From Marilutibacter penaei (lineage in GTDB: Bacteria > Pseudomonadota > Gammaproteobacteria > Xanthomonadales > Xanthomonadaceae): a stretch of DNA of 64,000 nt. The stretch covers positions 62,001-126,000 of the forward strand of contig NZ_JACHTE010000003.1 of NCBI RefSeq assembly GCF_014145395.1, given 5' to 3'. The position numbers and the translations under genes were made by a program. Under the pieces are notes generated by a model that saw only the letters and a list, made by a program, of their open reading frames with translations, had not been told where the DNA came from and did not search any database. Shown here piece after piece: positions 9,528 through 21,925 of this stretch (positions within the stretch are counted from its first letter, which is position 1; each line of letters begins with the position of its first letter).

Positions 9528-9658
9528 GATGGGTGCCCGAGCCGTGACCGCGATCACCCAGTGCGGGCGTGGGGGCTTGCAGTGGCGTTGAAAAGTGGTG
9601 AACCTACGGCCGCCTGACAGGGGGTCGGGCGTCACCATCACAACGAAAGGAATCGCCC

Positions 9659-12148
9659 ATGACTGCCCGTCCTTCCCGGCTCGCGCTCGCCGTTGCCGCA
9701 TCGCTGGTCGCCGTTCTCGCGCCGGCCCAGGCCCAGCAGGCCGAAGACGCCGCCACCACTCTCGACCGGATCGAAGTGACCGGCTCGCGCGTGCTCGGAC
9801 GTACCGCCGAGGAAACCGCGGCCCCGGTCGACATCATCGGCCGCGAGGAAATCGAATCCACCGGCGCGATGGAAGTGGGCCAGATCCTGCAGATGCTGGA
9901 GCCCTCGTTCAATTTCTCGCGCACCTTCGTGTCCGACGGCACCGACATCCTGCGCCCGGCCACGCTGCGCGCGCTGGGCCCGGACCAGGTGCTCGTGCTC
10001 GTCAACGGCAAGCGCCGCCACCAGCAGGCGCTGGTCAACGTGCAGCAGACCATCGGGCGCGGCTCGGCCGGTACCGACATCAACGCGATCCCGGTGTCCG
10101 CGATCGAGCGCATCGAAGTGCTGCGCGACGGCGCCGCCGCGCAGTACGGCTCGGACGCGATTTCCGGCGTGATCAACATCATCCTGAAGAAGCAGACCGA
10201 CCACACCGACGTCGTCGTCGAGGGATCGCAGTACTACGCCGGCGACGGCGAGACGTTGCACGGCTCGGTCAATACCGGTTTCAAGCTCGGCGGCGATGGC
10301 GGCTTCCTCAACCTCTCGGCCGAGGCCCGCAACCGCAACGAGACCAATCGCGCGGGTCCCGACAGCCTGCGCGTCGATCCCCCGCGCGTGACCCAGCGCC
10401 TGGGCGACGCCGACGCCAAGGACCAGTACCTGTGGTTCAACAGCGGGCTGCCGGCCGGCGCCGGCGAGCTGTATGCCTTCGGCGGCCTCTCCCGGCGCGA
10501 GGGTGACTCGTCGGGCTTCTTCCGCAGCGCCGGCGACAACCGCACCGTGCCGGACCTGTATCCCGATGGCTTCCTGCCGAACATCCTGACCACGGTCGAC
10601 GACGGCTCGATCGCGGTGGGCTACCGCGCACCGCTGGGCAATACCTGGGACTGGGACATCTCGGTCAACCACGGGCGCAGCCGTTTCGGTTTCGAGGAAG
10701 GCAACTCGGTCAATGTGTCGTGGTGGTACGAGCCGATCGATCCGGCTGATCCTTCCGCCGGCATCCATGCCGACTCCCCGACCCAGGCCGACACCGGCAA
10801 GCTCGAGTACGACCAGACCACCTTCAACCTCGACTTTCGCGGCAGCGTAGGGGGCTTCAACGGCGAGCCGCTGTACCTGGGCACGGGCCTGGAGTACCGC
10901 CGCGAGAACTACGCCATCCGCGCCGGCGACCTGGTGTCCTACAGCTATGGGCGCACCAACGATCGCGGCATCGACATCGTCGGTCAGACCGGCGAGACCG
11001 CGCAGCCGGGCATGCAGGGCTTCCCCGGCTTCTCGCCGACCGAGGCCGTCGACGAGGGGCGCCACAACGTGGCGGCGTACCTGGACGCGGAGACCAACCT
11101 CACTGAGCGCTTCCTGCTCGGTGCCGCCGTGCGCTTCGAGGACTACTCCGACTTCGGCAACACCACGACCGGCAAGCTGTCGGCGCGCTTCGACGCGACC
11201 GAGGCCTTCGCCGTGCGCGGCACGGTCTCCAGCGGCTTCCGCGCGCCGGGCGTGCAGCAGCTGTTCTACGGCCAGCGCTCGACCAACCTCAACGCCGCCG
11301 GCGTGCTGACCGACACCCTCACCGCGCGGCAGGACAGCGATGTCACCCGCGCTTTCGGCATCGAGCCCCTGCAGGAAGAGACCTCGACCAGTGGCTCGCT
11401 GGGCTTCGTCATCACCCCGAGCGACCGTTTCTCGCTGACCGTCGACCTGTTCCGCATCGACATCGACGACCGCATCATCTTCTCGAGCAACATCCAGCCC
11501 GAGTCGGTCGGCACCGATGGCAACCCCTGCGCGGCCGACAACGCCAACTGCCCGATCAGCGCGATCCTCGACCCGATCGGCGTCGGCCAGGTGCTGTTCT
11601 TCACCAACGCCATCGACACCCGCACCACCGGCCTGGACTTCGTCGCCAACCACAACACCGAGTTCCAGGGCGGCTCGACGCTCAACCTCACCGCGTTGCT
11701 GCACTTCAACGAGACCGAAGTCACCGCGCGCCGCTCGCAGTCGCCGATCCTCTCGCCCGAGGCGCTGTTCGACGACACCCAGGTGACCCTGCTCGAGGAA
11801 GGGCAGCCGGGCGAGCACCACGTGCTGCAGGCCATCTGGGGCAAGGACGCGTGGCAGGTGACCGGCCGCGCGAACTACTACGGCTCGGTCTCCGGCGAAG
11901 GCTTCACCCCGGGCATCAAGCAGACCTGGGGCGGCAAGACCCTGTTCGACCTGGCGGTGCGCTATGCGTTCTCCGACGCGCTCGCGCTGACCGTGGGCGG
12001 CAACAACATCTTCGACACCTATCCCGACACGTGGGACGCGGTCGACGGCGCTCCGTTCCCGCAACTGGGCTTCAAGTACGGCTGGGAGACCTTGCCGTTC
12101 GGCATGAATGGCGGCAGCTACTACATGCGGCTGGGCTACCGGTTCTGA
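9659..12148 (+). CDS. TonB-dependent outer-membrane receptor
   Basis: An 829-residue outer-membrane transporter. It has a cleavable signal peptide (positively charged start, hydrophobic core, AQAQQ near residue 25), a TonB-box-like DRIEVTGSR segment, a plug domain (RIEVLRDGAAAQYGSDAISG near residue 150), and a long beta-barrel ending in an aromatic residue (YMRLGYRF). A GAAAGGA ribosome site precedes the ATG. It stands alone between a VanZ-like gene and a convergent cca gene, so the substrate cannot be guessed from context; siderophores, vitamins or oligosaccharides are all possible. Confidence 0.92.
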   Translation: MTARPSRLALAVAASLVAVLAPAQAQQAEDAATTLDRIEVTGSRVLGRTAEETAAPVDIIGREEIESTGAMEVGQILQMLEPSFNFSRTFVSDGTDILRPATLRALGPDQVLVLVNGKRRHQQALVNVQQTIGRGSAGTDINAIPVSAIERIEVLRDGAAAQYGSDAISGVINIILKKQTDHTDVVVEGSQYYAGDGETLHGSVNTGFKLGGDGGFLNLSAEARNRNETNRAGPDSLRVDPPRVTQRLGDADAKDQYLWFNSGLPAGAGELYAFGGLSRREGDSSGFFRSAGDNRTVPDLYPDGFLPNILTTVDDGSIAVGYRAPLGNTWDWDISVNHGRSRFGFEEGNSVNVSWWYEPIDPADPSAGIHADSPTQADTGKLEYDQTTFNLDFRGSVGGFNGEPLYLGTGLEYRRENYAIRAGDLVSYSYGRTNDRGIDIVGQTGETAQPGMQGFPGFSPTEAVDEGRHNVAAYLDAETNLTERFLLGAAVRFEDYSDFGNTTTGKLSARFDATEAFAVRGTVSSGFRAPGVQQLFYGQRSTNLNAAGVLTDTLTARQDSDVTRAFGIEPLQEETSTSGSLGFVITPSDRFSLTVDLFRIDIDDRIIFSSNIQPESVGTDGNPCAADNANCPISAILDPIGVGQVLFFTNAIDTRTTGLDFVANHNTEFQGGSTLNLTALLHFNETEVTARRSQSPILSPEALFDDTQVTLLEEGQPGEHHVLQAIWGKDAWQVTGRANYYGSVSGEGFTPGIKQTWGGKTLFDLAVRYAFSDALALTVGGNNIFDTYPDTWDAVDGAPFPQLGFKYGWETLPFGMNGGSYYMRLGYRF

Positions 12149-12244
12149 CCGGCGCCCGGCAGGGCAGCGGGCCGCGGCGGTGAATCGCCTGGTCGCGTGG
12201 CACGCAGGGTGGCTCGCCCGGGGCAGCCGGTCCGGGATACCGGC

Positions 12245-13495
12245 TCAGGGCATCGCCTCAGTGCCGCCGGGCCCTGCACTTCGTGCAATGGCTCTGATCC
12301 GTTCGCGTCGCAGCGCCTCGCCCACCGCGCGGCCGCTGCGTCCCTCGGCGACGTCGCGTGCCTTCACGGCGAGCGCGGCCTCGAGCGCGGCGACCAGCCG
12401 GTCCGCCTGGGGATAGGGGCTGTGTTCCAGACCGGTGCGTCCCTGCGCATCGGCGCGGCACGCCAGCGCCAGCCGGCGGATCCGTTCCGGTTTGCGGAAG
12501 CCATCGCAGCGTGCCAGCAGGTCGTGCAGGGTGGCGGGACGGAGTTCGTCGATGCGGTGGATGTTGAGGTGCTCGCGGCAGACCACCTCCGCCAGCTCGC
12601 GGTGTCCGTTGGGCACCTTGAGGCGCGTCGCCAGGGCCGCCAGCGGCGCGAGGCCGCGCTGCTCGTGTCCGCGATGGGAGGGCAAGACGCCATCGGGCGT
12701 GAGGGCCTTGCCGAGGTCGTGCGTGAGCGCTGCGAAACCGACCCGGTCGTCTCCCGGCGCCAGTGCGGCGGCCCGCTCGCATACCAGTTCGACATGCACG
12801 CCGGTATCGACCTCGGGGTGGTATTCGGCCCGTTGCGGAACGCCGTACAGGGCGTCGACCTCGGGCAGGACCACCGCCAGTGCACCGCAGTCGCGCAGGG
12901 AGCGCAGGAAGGCCGAGGGCGACGGCGCGGCCAAGGCCTTGCGCAGCTCCTGCCATACGCGTTCGGGCACCAGCTCGGCCACCTCGCCTGCGGCGACCAT
13001 CGAGCGCATGAGCGCGAGGGTGTCCTCGGCGATGCTGAAACCGAGTGGAGCGAGGCGGGCCATGAAGCGCGCCGCACGCAGTACGCGCAGCGGGTCTTCG
13101 GCGAACGCGGGGCTGACGTGGCGGAGGCGGCGCGCTTCGATGTCGCGCCGGCCACCGAACGGGTCGATCAGGCGACCGTCGGCGTCCTCGGCGATGGCAT
13201 TGAGCGTGAAGTCGCGGCGTTCGAGATCCTGTTCGAGCGTGACCGACGGGTCGGCGTGGACGACGAAGCCAACGTGGCCGCGCCCGCTCTTGCGCTCGGT
13301 CCGGGCCAGCGCATGTTCCTCACCGGTCGCGGGGTGCAGGAATACCGGGAAGTCGCGCCCGACTTGACGGAAACCCGCGTCGCGCATCTCCGCCGGCGTG
13401 CGGCCCACCACCACCCAGTCGCGATCCCCCGGGGGCAGCCCCAGCAGGCGGTCGCGCACCGCGCCACCGACCAGGTAGGTACCGGGGGGACTCAT
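12245..13495 (-). CDS. cca: CCA-adding tRNA nucleotidyltransferase
   Basis: Builds and repairs the 3' CCA end of tRNAs. The 416 residues match the E. coli-type multifunctional enzyme: nucleotidyltransferase head with YLVGGAVRD and the metal-binding DRDWVVVG near residues 20-30, then a neck/body, then an HD phosphohydrolase domain ([10 protein letters not shown] near residue 235). The start overlaps the stop of the upstream SDR gene by 4 bases (ATGA), so it is the last gene of a three-gene minus-strand operon. Confidence 0.94.
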   Translation of the reverse strand: MSPPGTYLVGGAVRDRLLGLPPGDRDWVVVGRTPAEMRDAGFRQVGRDFPVFLHPATGEEHALARTERKSGRGHVGFVVHADPSVTLEQDLERRDFTLNAIAEDADGRLIDPFGGRRDIEARRLRHVSPAFAEDPLRVLRAARFMARLAPLGFSIAEDTLALMRSMVAAGEVAELVPERVWQELRKALAAPSPSAFLRSLRDCGALAVVLPEVDALYGVPQRAEYHPEVDTGVHVELVCERAAALAPGDDRVGFAALTHDLGKALTPDGVLPSHRGHEQRGLAPLAALATRLKVPNGHRELAEVVCREHLNIHRIDELRPATLHDLLARCDGFRKPERIRRLALACRADAQGRTGLEHSPYPQADRLVAALEAALAVKARDVAEGRSGRAVGEALRRERIRAIARSAGPGGTEAMP

Positions 13496-14424
13496 GTCCG
13501 GGCACGTACGCCCAGGATGACCGGGACCTGCGCAGGGACCGGCGTCGCATCGATGCCGAGGCGGGCAAGCCCGTCCTCGTCACTGATCGAATCCAACTGC
13601 AGGGCGCGCCAGTTATCCCGGCTGATCGGCTTGCCGGGCAGGTGCTCGCCGACGCCCGCCTGCAACCGGCCCAGAGCCTCGGGCAGACCGAGCACGATGC
13701 GATGGCGTCCACGCGCCCGCGCGGCAAGACGGATGATCCCGGCCAGCGTGAGGATGTCGGGACCGACCAGCGGATAGGTCTGGTGCACGGTGGCGGTGTT
13801 GCCCAGCGCGCGGGCGAAGGCCTCGACCACGTCGTCGATCCAGACCGGCTGGAACCTGGCGTCCGCCCGGCCCACGGGGAGCACCGGCGCAAACCGCAGG
13901 AGCGCGTCGAAGCGACAGAACAGGCCGTCGCCCGGGCCCGCGATCACCGACGGCTGGAACAGCGTCCAGTCCAGCCGCGAGGCACGCACTTCGCGTTCGG
14001 CATGTCCGCGCGCTTGCAGGTAGTGGCTCTGGCCGATGCCGGCGTTCAGGGCGCTCATCTGGAGCAGCCGGCGCACGCCGTTCTCGTGCATCGCGGTCAC
14101 CAGCGAACGCGTGAGCGCAGTGAACACCCGCTCGAACTCTTCGCCGTCGTCGCGTTTCTCGTTGAGGATGCCGGCGAGGTTGACGACGGCATCGGCGTCG
14201 TCAAGCACCGCGCGCAGGAAGTCGACATCATGGACGTCGCCTTCGAGGACGCTGGCATCGCGGCTCAATGCCGCCCGCCGGGCCCGGTAGGCCGCCGCGT
14301 CCTTGCCCGGGCCGCGGCTGAGGACGGTCACCCGCCGGCCATCGTCCAGCAGGCGCTGCACCAGCGGACGGCCCACGAAACCGGTGCCCCCCAGTACAAC
14401 CACGTGGCGAAGGTCGTCGCCCAC
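13492..14424 (-). CDS. NDUFA9-like NAD(P)-binding protein (atypical SDR)
   Basis: A 310-residue extended short-chain dehydrogenase-like protein with a Rossmann motif [11 protein letters not shown] (residues 11-21) but no clear YxxxK catalytic pair, as in the complex I NDUFA9 / NmrA-like group. A GTG at 14424 is chosen: it gives a start just before the first beta strand and lies 4 bases after the stop of the transglycosylase gene; a longer frame to 14517 would overlap that gene by almost 90 bases. It overlaps cca by 4 bases. Its role in bacteria is not known. Confidence 0.8.
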   Translation of the reverse strand: MGDDLRHVVVLGGTGFVGRPLVQRLLDDGRRVTVLSRGPGKDAAAYRARRAALSRDASVLEGDVHDVDFLRAVLDDADAVVNLAGILNEKRDDGEEFERVFTALTRSLVTAMHENGVRRLLQMSALNAGIGQSHYLQARGHAEREVRASRLDWTLFQPSVIAGPGDGLFCRFDALLRFAPVLPVGRADARFQPVWIDDVVEAFARALGNTATVHQTYPLVGPDILTLAGIIRLAARARGRHRIVLGLPEALGRLQAGVGEHLPGKPISRDNWRALQLDSISDEDGLARLGIDATPVPAQVPVILGVRART

Positions 14425-14428
14425 CCGC

Positions 14429-16459
14429 TCAGCCTCCCACCGCCGCGGCAGGGCATGCGAATGCCTTCCGCGGGCCGTCGACCCGGCCGCGCATGCGGTC
14501 TTCCAGGCGCAGCGCATCGCCGTCCAGCTTCCAGTCGTAGATCACGCTGAAGGCCAGTACGCGGGCGGTGTACTCACGTGTCTCGCGGTAGCTGATCGTC
14601 TCGATCCAGAAATCGGGATCCATGCCCGGGCGCTGCGTGCGCCAGCGCAGCAACGGGGTCGGGCCGGCGTTGTAGCCGGCAATGGCGAAATAGGGTTGCC
14701 CACCGTTCTCGTCCATCATCTGCCGCAGGTAGGCGGTACCGAGCACGATGTTGGTGTCGGGATCGTAGAGGCTCGATGCCCCGCCCCAGGACCGGCCGAG
14801 CCGGCTGGCGACACTGGCACCGGTCGCGGGCAGGATCTGCATCAGGCCCATCGCGTTGGCGGGGGAGCGCGCGCGTGGATTGAAGGTGCTTTCGGCGCGG
14901 ATCTCCGCGGCCACCCATGCCGGATCGAGGCGGTTGCGGGTGGCCTCGCGGCGGATGGTCGCGTCGTGGTGCAGGGGAAAGCGCAGGTCGTAAAGGCGGC
15001 GCTCGTCGGGGTTGGAGAGGTCCAGTCCGAAGACCGCGCGGTCGAACCAGCCGTTGGCTTCGGCATAGTCCACGGCGAGGATGCGTTCGGCGTCGCTGAA
15101 GCGCCCGCGCGCATCCTTCCACTCGGCCACGGCCCACCCGTAATGCCCCAGGCGTGCCAGCAGCACCGCGCGCTGCAGGGCCGGATCCCCGGTCACCTTG
15201 CGGACGGTCGCGGCATCGGCCTGTGGTTGCCAGGGGCACAGTGCGTAGGGCGCGTCGATGCGATCGGCGGCGAGGAAGCCGTGGAATTCGCTTTCGTTGG
15301 CGGCCTGGTGGTACAGGCGACGTGCACCGGCGTGATCGCCGGCCTTCTCGCTGAGGCGTGCTTCGAAGTACGTCCAACGCGCCTCGTTCCGCTGCTCGGT
15401 GCCCATGCGTCGGATGGCCGACAGGGCCGCGGTCCAGTCGGAGCGCGACAGCGCTTCGCGCACCTGCCATTCGTGCAGGCGCGGGTCGTAGCTCGCGTCC
15501 GGGACCCGCGCCAGGCGTTCAGCCGAGCGGGGCAGGTACGACGCCACGGTCCACAGCGCGATCTGGTACAGCACGCGGCCGCGGTCCGCTTCATTGAAAC
15601 CCAGTGCATCGGCGTAGCGCGGCAGGGCGGCTTCGGCGGCATCCGGATCGGCCTTGCCCAGGCGCGCGAGGCCCTGCGAGGCCACCCGGCGGCTGCGTTC
15701 GGTCTTCGGCCAGTCCAGTGCGCGCGCGTGCGGCGCACTCATGAAGGCGGCGTAATCCGCGGCGAGCGTGGCGTCCCCGCCGGACATGCCGCGTCCGATC
15801 GCGCGCATCATGCCGGCATCCCATGCATCGATGGCCTTGTCGAAGCGCTCCCAGCGCAGTGCGGGCGTCAGCTCGCCGCGTGCCGCGAGGGTCGCGAACA
15901 CCGGGTCGCAGGCATCGGGCAGGGACGTGCCACTGCCGGTCCACGTGGCCTGGGCGCGCGCGGTCCAATCGCTGCGCATGCGGCCCGTGGCGCTTTCCGC
16001 CTGCAGGGCATGGCACTCGAGCGCCGTCGCGTCGATGCCCTCGCGCCAGGCCGCGACGTAGGCGGGCCAGTCCTCGCGCCTGGCCAGTTGCCCCAGCCAG
16101 GCGAGCCGGAACGCGGTGCCCACGGCTTCGTCGCCATATCGCTTCAGGAAATCCTCCGCGCGCGAAGCGGGCAGCGTGTCCAGATTGCGGCGCAGGTCCG
16201 CGTATCCGATCCAGCGGTACAGGGCATGATCGGCCAGGTCGCCGTGACTGCCTGCGTCCAGGCGCCCTGCCTGGGCGGCGTCGATGGCGTCTCCCACCCG
16301 CGGGAGGCGCGGATCGGGCAGGGGTTGCAGCGTGGAAGGGCGTGGAGCGGGCGTGGACGCGGCGACGGCGGCCGTCTGGGCAGGGCTGGCGCATGCGGTG
16401 CCCGCAAGGGCCGCCACGATGAGCGCGAACGCGGTCCGGGGAGAGCGGGGGATGGTCAT
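14429..16459 (-). CDS. slt: Soluble lytic murein transglycosylase
   Basis: Cleaves peptidoglycan glycan strands to 1,6-anhydro-muropeptides in the periplasm. The 676-residue protein has an N-terminal signal (ending near TACASPAQ, possibly lipid-modified at C23), a long helical superhelix region, and a C-terminal Slt catalytic domain with the catalytic glutamate E523 in AEIRAESTFNP, followed by NAMGLMQILPATG and AIAGYNAGP. First gene of the slt-SDR-cca operon; divergent from the TauE-like permease. Confidence 0.93.
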   Translation of the reverse strand: MTIPRSPRTAFALIVAALAGTACASPAQTAAVAASTPAPRPSTLQPLPDPRLPRVGDAIDAAQAGRLDAGSHGDLADHALYRWIGYADLRRNLDTLPASRAEDFLKRYGDEAVGTAFRLAWLGQLARREDWPAYVAAWREGIDATALECHALQAESATGRMRSDWTARAQATWTGSGTSLPDACDPVFATLAARGELTPALRWERFDKAIDAWDAGMMRAIGRGMSGGDATLAADYAAFMSAPHARALDWPKTERSRRVASQGLARLGKADPDAAEAALPRYADALGFNEADRGRVLYQIALWTVASYLPRSAERLARVPDASYDPRLHEWQVREALSRSDWTAALSAIRRMGTEQRNEARWTYFEARLSEKAGDHAGARRLYHQAANESEFHGFLAADRIDAPYALCPWQPQADAATVRKVTGDPALQRAVLLARLGHYGWAVAEWKDARGRFSDAERILAVDYAEANGWFDRAVFGLDLSNPDERRLYDLRFPLHHDATIRREATRNRLDPAWVAAEIRAESTFNPRARSPANAMGLMQILPATGASVASRLGRSWGGASSLYDPDTNIVLGTAYLRQMMDENGGQPYFAIAGYNAGPTPLLRWRTQRPGMDPDFWIETISYRETREYTARVLAFSVIYDWKLDGDALRLEDRMRGRVDGPRKAFACPAAAVGG

Positions 16460-16579
16460 GGGCCGACTATAGCGGAGGCTTCATGAAGCCTTTGGTGAAA
16501 GCGCTCGCACGCAGGGTCGCGGTTCCAGCGATGGCGATCCTTCACGTACGCTTCGGAATCCTCTTCCCGGGTGTGCGTC

Positions 16580-17383
16580 ATGTCCTTGCCGGTTTCCCTG
16601 TTGTGTTTCCTGGCCCTGGGAGGCGTCGCGGGCGTGCTCGCTGGGCTGTTGGGGGTCGGCGGGGGGCTGGTGCTGGTGGCTGCGCTGGCCTGGCTGCTGC
16701 CACTGATGGGGGTGCCGCAGGAAGCGGCCATGCATGCGGCGCTGGCCAGTTCGCTCGCGAGTATCGTACTGACCGCGGCGGCATCCGCGCGCGCGCACCA
16801 TCGGCGCGGCAGCGTGATGTGGCCGACGGTGGCCTGGATGGTGCCGGGCCTGCTGCTGGGCGGCTGGCTGGGCAGCGGCATCGCGGTACGGATCGACGAT
16901 GACGTGTTGCGCTGGCTCGTCGCCGGCTATTGCCTGCTGGCTGCAGCGCAACTGATGCTGGGCCGCCCCCGTACCGGCGTCACTCATGGAACGTCGCCGC
17001 GTGGCGTGGGCATGACGGCAGCGGGCGGGGGCATCGGTGCGCTCTCGGCGGTGGTCGGCATTGGCGGGGGCAGCATGACCGTCCCCTTGCTGGTGGCCCT
17101 GGGCAGCGCGCCGGTGCGGGCGGTGGGCACGTCTTCCGCATGCGGCATCGCCATTGGCCTGGCCAGTGCGGCCGGGTATGCCGCGCATGCACCCGACGGT
17201 GCCCTGCCCGCGCACGCCATCGGCTACGTGTATGTGCCCGCCGCGCTCGGCGTCGCGGCGGCCTCGGTACTGGCGGCGCCGTACGGGACCCGCCTTGCCC
17301 ACCGCCTGTCCGGTGACGCCCTGAAGCGTGTCTTCGCCGTGTTCCTGCTGCTGGTGGGGGCCAGCCTGGCTTTCAGCGGCTGA
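16580..17383 (+). CDS. TauE/SafE-family membrane permease
   Basis: A 267-residue inner-membrane protein with about eight hydrophobic segments arranged as two similar halves, each starting with a glycine-rich motif (GLLGVGGGLVLV near residue 25 and SAVVGIGGGSMTVPLL near residue 155). This is the sulfite/organosulfonate exporter (TauE/SafE, former DUF81) pattern. The ATG at 16580 is preferred over a GTG at 16571 because the short N-terminal segment it leaves fits the first membrane helix. The exported substrate is unknown. Confidence 0.84.
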   Translation: MSLPVSLLCFLALGGVAGVLAGLLGVGGGLVLVAALAWLLPLMGVPQEAAMHAALASSLASIVLTAAASARAHHRRGSVMWPTVAWMVPGLLLGGWLGSGIAVRIDDDVLRWLVAGYCLLAAAQLMLGRPRTGVTHGTSPRGVGMTAAGGGIGALSAVVGIGGGSMTVPLLVALGSAPVRAVGTSSACGIAIGLASAAGYAAHAPDGALPAHAIGYVYVPAALGVAAASVLAAPYGTRLAHRLSGDALKRVFAVFLLLVGASLAFSG

Positions 17384-17728
17384 ACCCGATGGTCCGCCTC
17401 CCGCAGGAACGGGAACGCCCGGCACTCGGCCAGGCGTTCCGGCGCATCAGGCGATGCCGTCCTTCGGCGTGCGCCTGCCGGCGGCGTCCCTCGCCGGAGC
17501 CGTGTTGAACCGGCATTCAGGTTGCGGCGCCCGCCGACCTTAGTACGGCACTTGCAAGCCGGGACGCGCGGCCGTGGCGGCACCACACCCCGTCCCCATG
17601 CCTACGGTCATGGTTGTGGCGGATTCACAAAACGTTTACAAATCCCGGGTGCCCCCAAGGAATACGGACAGGGGTGGGGCGCATTGGTTTGTCAGTTCTG
17701 TCAGCCATTCCTAGGGAGAGAGAGCACC
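17384..17728. other. 345-base intergenic region before the second receptor
   Basis: Holds a hairpin just after the permease gene (see the terminator entry), a locally AT-rich stretch with CACAAAACGTTTACAAAT around 17627-17644 that could belong to the promoter of the receptor at 17729, and the strong ribosome site AGGGAGAGAGAG ending near 17724. No open frame here looks like a gene. Confidence 0.5.
17412..17440 (+). terminator. Hairpin after the TauE/SafE gene
   Basis: Perfect 8-base inverted repeat GGAACGCC / GGCGTTCC (17412-17419 and 17433-17440) with a 13-base loop, 28 bases after the stop. No run of T follows, so it is either a weak or a Rho-assisted terminator. Confidence 0.4.
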
Positions 17729-20596
<2,868 letters not shown>

Positions 20597-20612
20597 GGTC
20601 GCGTCAGCGGAA

Positions 20613-20642
20613 TGGCGGCCGGTGCGAACGCGCTGGCCGCCA
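20613..20642. terminator. Hairpin between convergent genes
   Basis: Eight-base inverted repeat TGGCGGCC / GGCCGCCA (20613-20620 and 20635-20642), 16 bases after the receptor stop and 27 bases beyond the stop of the cupin gene on the other strand. Placed to serve both genes; no clear T run on either side. Confidence 0.4.
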
Positions 20643-20669
20643 ACCGTTCCACCCCTGTCCTGCGAACGC

Positions 20670-21116
20670 TCAGGGCGTGGGTGTGGGCGTAGGGGTGGCG
20701 GGGCGCTTGCGGTAGACGATGAAGATCACCAGGTCTTCGGAGCCCCGCTGGTACAGCGCATGGCGGCTGCCGTCGCGGGTGAGGATGGCATCGCCCGGGC
20801 CCACCGCACGGGTTTCGCCGTCGAGCATCAGCTCGCCTTCGCCCGACAGGATGTAGTAGATCTCGTCCTTGTCGTTGAGGTGCGCACCGATGCTGGCGCC
20901 CGGATGCAGGGCGCGCTTGCGGAAGATGGTCTCGAACCCCTCCGCGTCATCGAAGAACGGATAGGCGGTGGTGGTGCCCGTGCCCTCGTGGGGACCCGGT
21001 TGCTCGACCGCGATGTCGCGTTCGTTCTCGACGTAGGAATCCGTGCGCGGCTCGCCGGCATGCACGCAGGCGGCGAACGCGAACGTCGAAAGGAGGGCGA
21101 TGCAGCGGGTCTTCAT
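20670..21116 (-). CDS. Exported cupin-domain protein
   Basis: A 148-residue single-domain cupin with an N-terminal export signal (residues 1-20, ending CVHA-GEP; C17 could also be a lipidation site). Likely metal ligands are H79, E85 and H119, with N81 where many cupins have a second histidine. The C-terminus is a short PTPTPTP tail. It lies 75 bases after the isomerase gene on the same strand, so it is probably the third gene of the uronate operon. KdgF, which opens the ring of unsaturated uronates, is also a small cupin, but it is cytoplasmic in known cases; a periplasmic KdgF-like role is only a guess. Family is secure, function open. Confidence 0.78.
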   Translation of the reverse strand: MKTRCIALLSTFAFAACVHAGEPRTDSYVENERDIAVEQPGPHEGTGTTTAYPFFDDAEGFETIFRKRALHPGASIGAHLNDKDEIYYILSGEGELMLDGETRAVGPGDAILTRDGSRHALYQRGSEDLVIFIVYRKRPATPTPTPTP

Positions 21117-21143
21117 GGCCTGGTCCCGAGCGTCGATCAGGGA

Positions 21144-21170
21144 AGCGGGCAGCCTGTCGGGCCGCCCGCT
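21144..21170 (-). other. Stem-loop between the isomerase and cupin genes
   Basis: Seven-base inverted repeat AGCGGGC / GCCCGCT with a 13-base loop in the 75-base gap. Could reduce read-through into the cupin gene or protect the upstream message; no T run. Confidence 0.35.
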
Positions 21171-21191
21171 GGGATTGCCTCGTGTGCCGGC

Positions 21192-21830
21192 TTACTTGCC
21201 GAGCACGGACTTGACGTAGGCCACGATCGCCTCGTCCTGCGCGTTGTCGAAGAACGCCTTCTGGAAGCGCTCGCCGCCGACGGCCTGCTTGACCAGCTCC
21301 GGGTCGATCGACTTCAGGCCCTCGACGAAGTCCTTGGACGCGCCGGCCTTCACGTCGGCCAGGATGCCCGCGTTGGTCATCTGCGATTCCTTGCGCTCGG
21401 CCGGGTAGCCCTGGCCGCGCTCGCCGGCAAACGCCTTCTCGAAGATGTAGCGGATGTTGATCTCCGCACCCCAGCCGTAGCCCTTGGCGAAGGGCAGGGC
21501 CAGCGCGTTGCCGTTGTTGACCTGGGCGAACAGGAAGGCGTCGGTCGGCTCGATGCAGTAGCCGCAGTACACGCCCGGCCAGGCATTGAGCGACATCATC
21601 GCGCCCTGGCCGGTGCCACAGCCGGCGACGACGAAATCGACCGCCTTCGAATTGATCAGCAGCGCGGCGCAGATGCCGAGGTGGATGTAGGTCAGGCGGT
21701 GGTCGTTGTCACCGTCCATGCCGACGTTGAAGACCTGGTGGCCCTGCGCGGCGGCGACGGTGTTCAGCTGCTCCAGCACGACCGGGTTCTTGGCGGCCTG
21801 GCTGAATTCCTGCATCAAAGCGATTTTCAT
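21192..21830 (-). CDS. RpiB/LacA/LacB-family isomerase, probable unsaturated-uronate (DHU) isomerase
   Basis: A 212-residue member of the RpiB/LacAB sugar isomerase family with the active-site cysteine motif AGCGTGQGAM (C71). True RpiB proteins are about 150 residues and have no C-terminal extension like the ~60 residues here. It is paired with kduD in an apparent operon. Known precedent: DhuI proteins of this family convert 4-deoxy-5-hexosulose uronate (DKI/DHU), the product of pectin and glycosaminoglycan lyases, into the KduD/DhuD substrate, replacing the unrelated KduI. The kduD partner, the pectate lyases nearby and the absence of kduI in the window make that role likely here; ribose-5-phosphate isomerase is the alternative. 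Confidence 0.75.
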   Translation of the reverse strand: MKIALMQEFSQAAKNPVVLEQLNTVAAAQGHQVFNVGMDGDNDHRLTYIHLGICAALLINSKAVDFVVAGCGTGQGAMMSLNAWPGVYCGYCIEPTDAFLFAQVNNGNALALPFAKGYGWGAEINIRYIFEKAFAGERGQGYPAERKESQMTNAGILADVKAGASKDFVEGLKSIDPELVKQAVGGERFQKAFFDNAQDEAIVAYVKSVLGK

Positions 21831-21867
21831 GGGGGAGCTCTCTTGCGTGTATGGAGATGGTTAGCGT

Positions 21868-21915
21868 CCGGCACGCGGGGTGCCGGGGTGCGGTCCGGGC
21901 GCCTGCCGGGACCGC
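21868..21915 (-). other. Two stem-loops in the kduD-isomerase gap
   Basis: The 95-base gap holds two adjacent inverted repeats: CCGGCA / TGCCGG (21868-21886) and GCGGTCC / GGACCGC (21890-21915). In the message of this operon they would fold side by side just upstream of the isomerase ribosome site. They may set the ratio of the two products; no T run suggests simple termination. Confidence 0.4.
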
Positions 21916-21925
21916 GAGGGGCGCG

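Noticed and set aside
14303-16486. 727-codon open frame on the plus strand opposite slt
   Set aside because: Low-complexity shadow translation; the minus strand encodes a complete transglycosylase.
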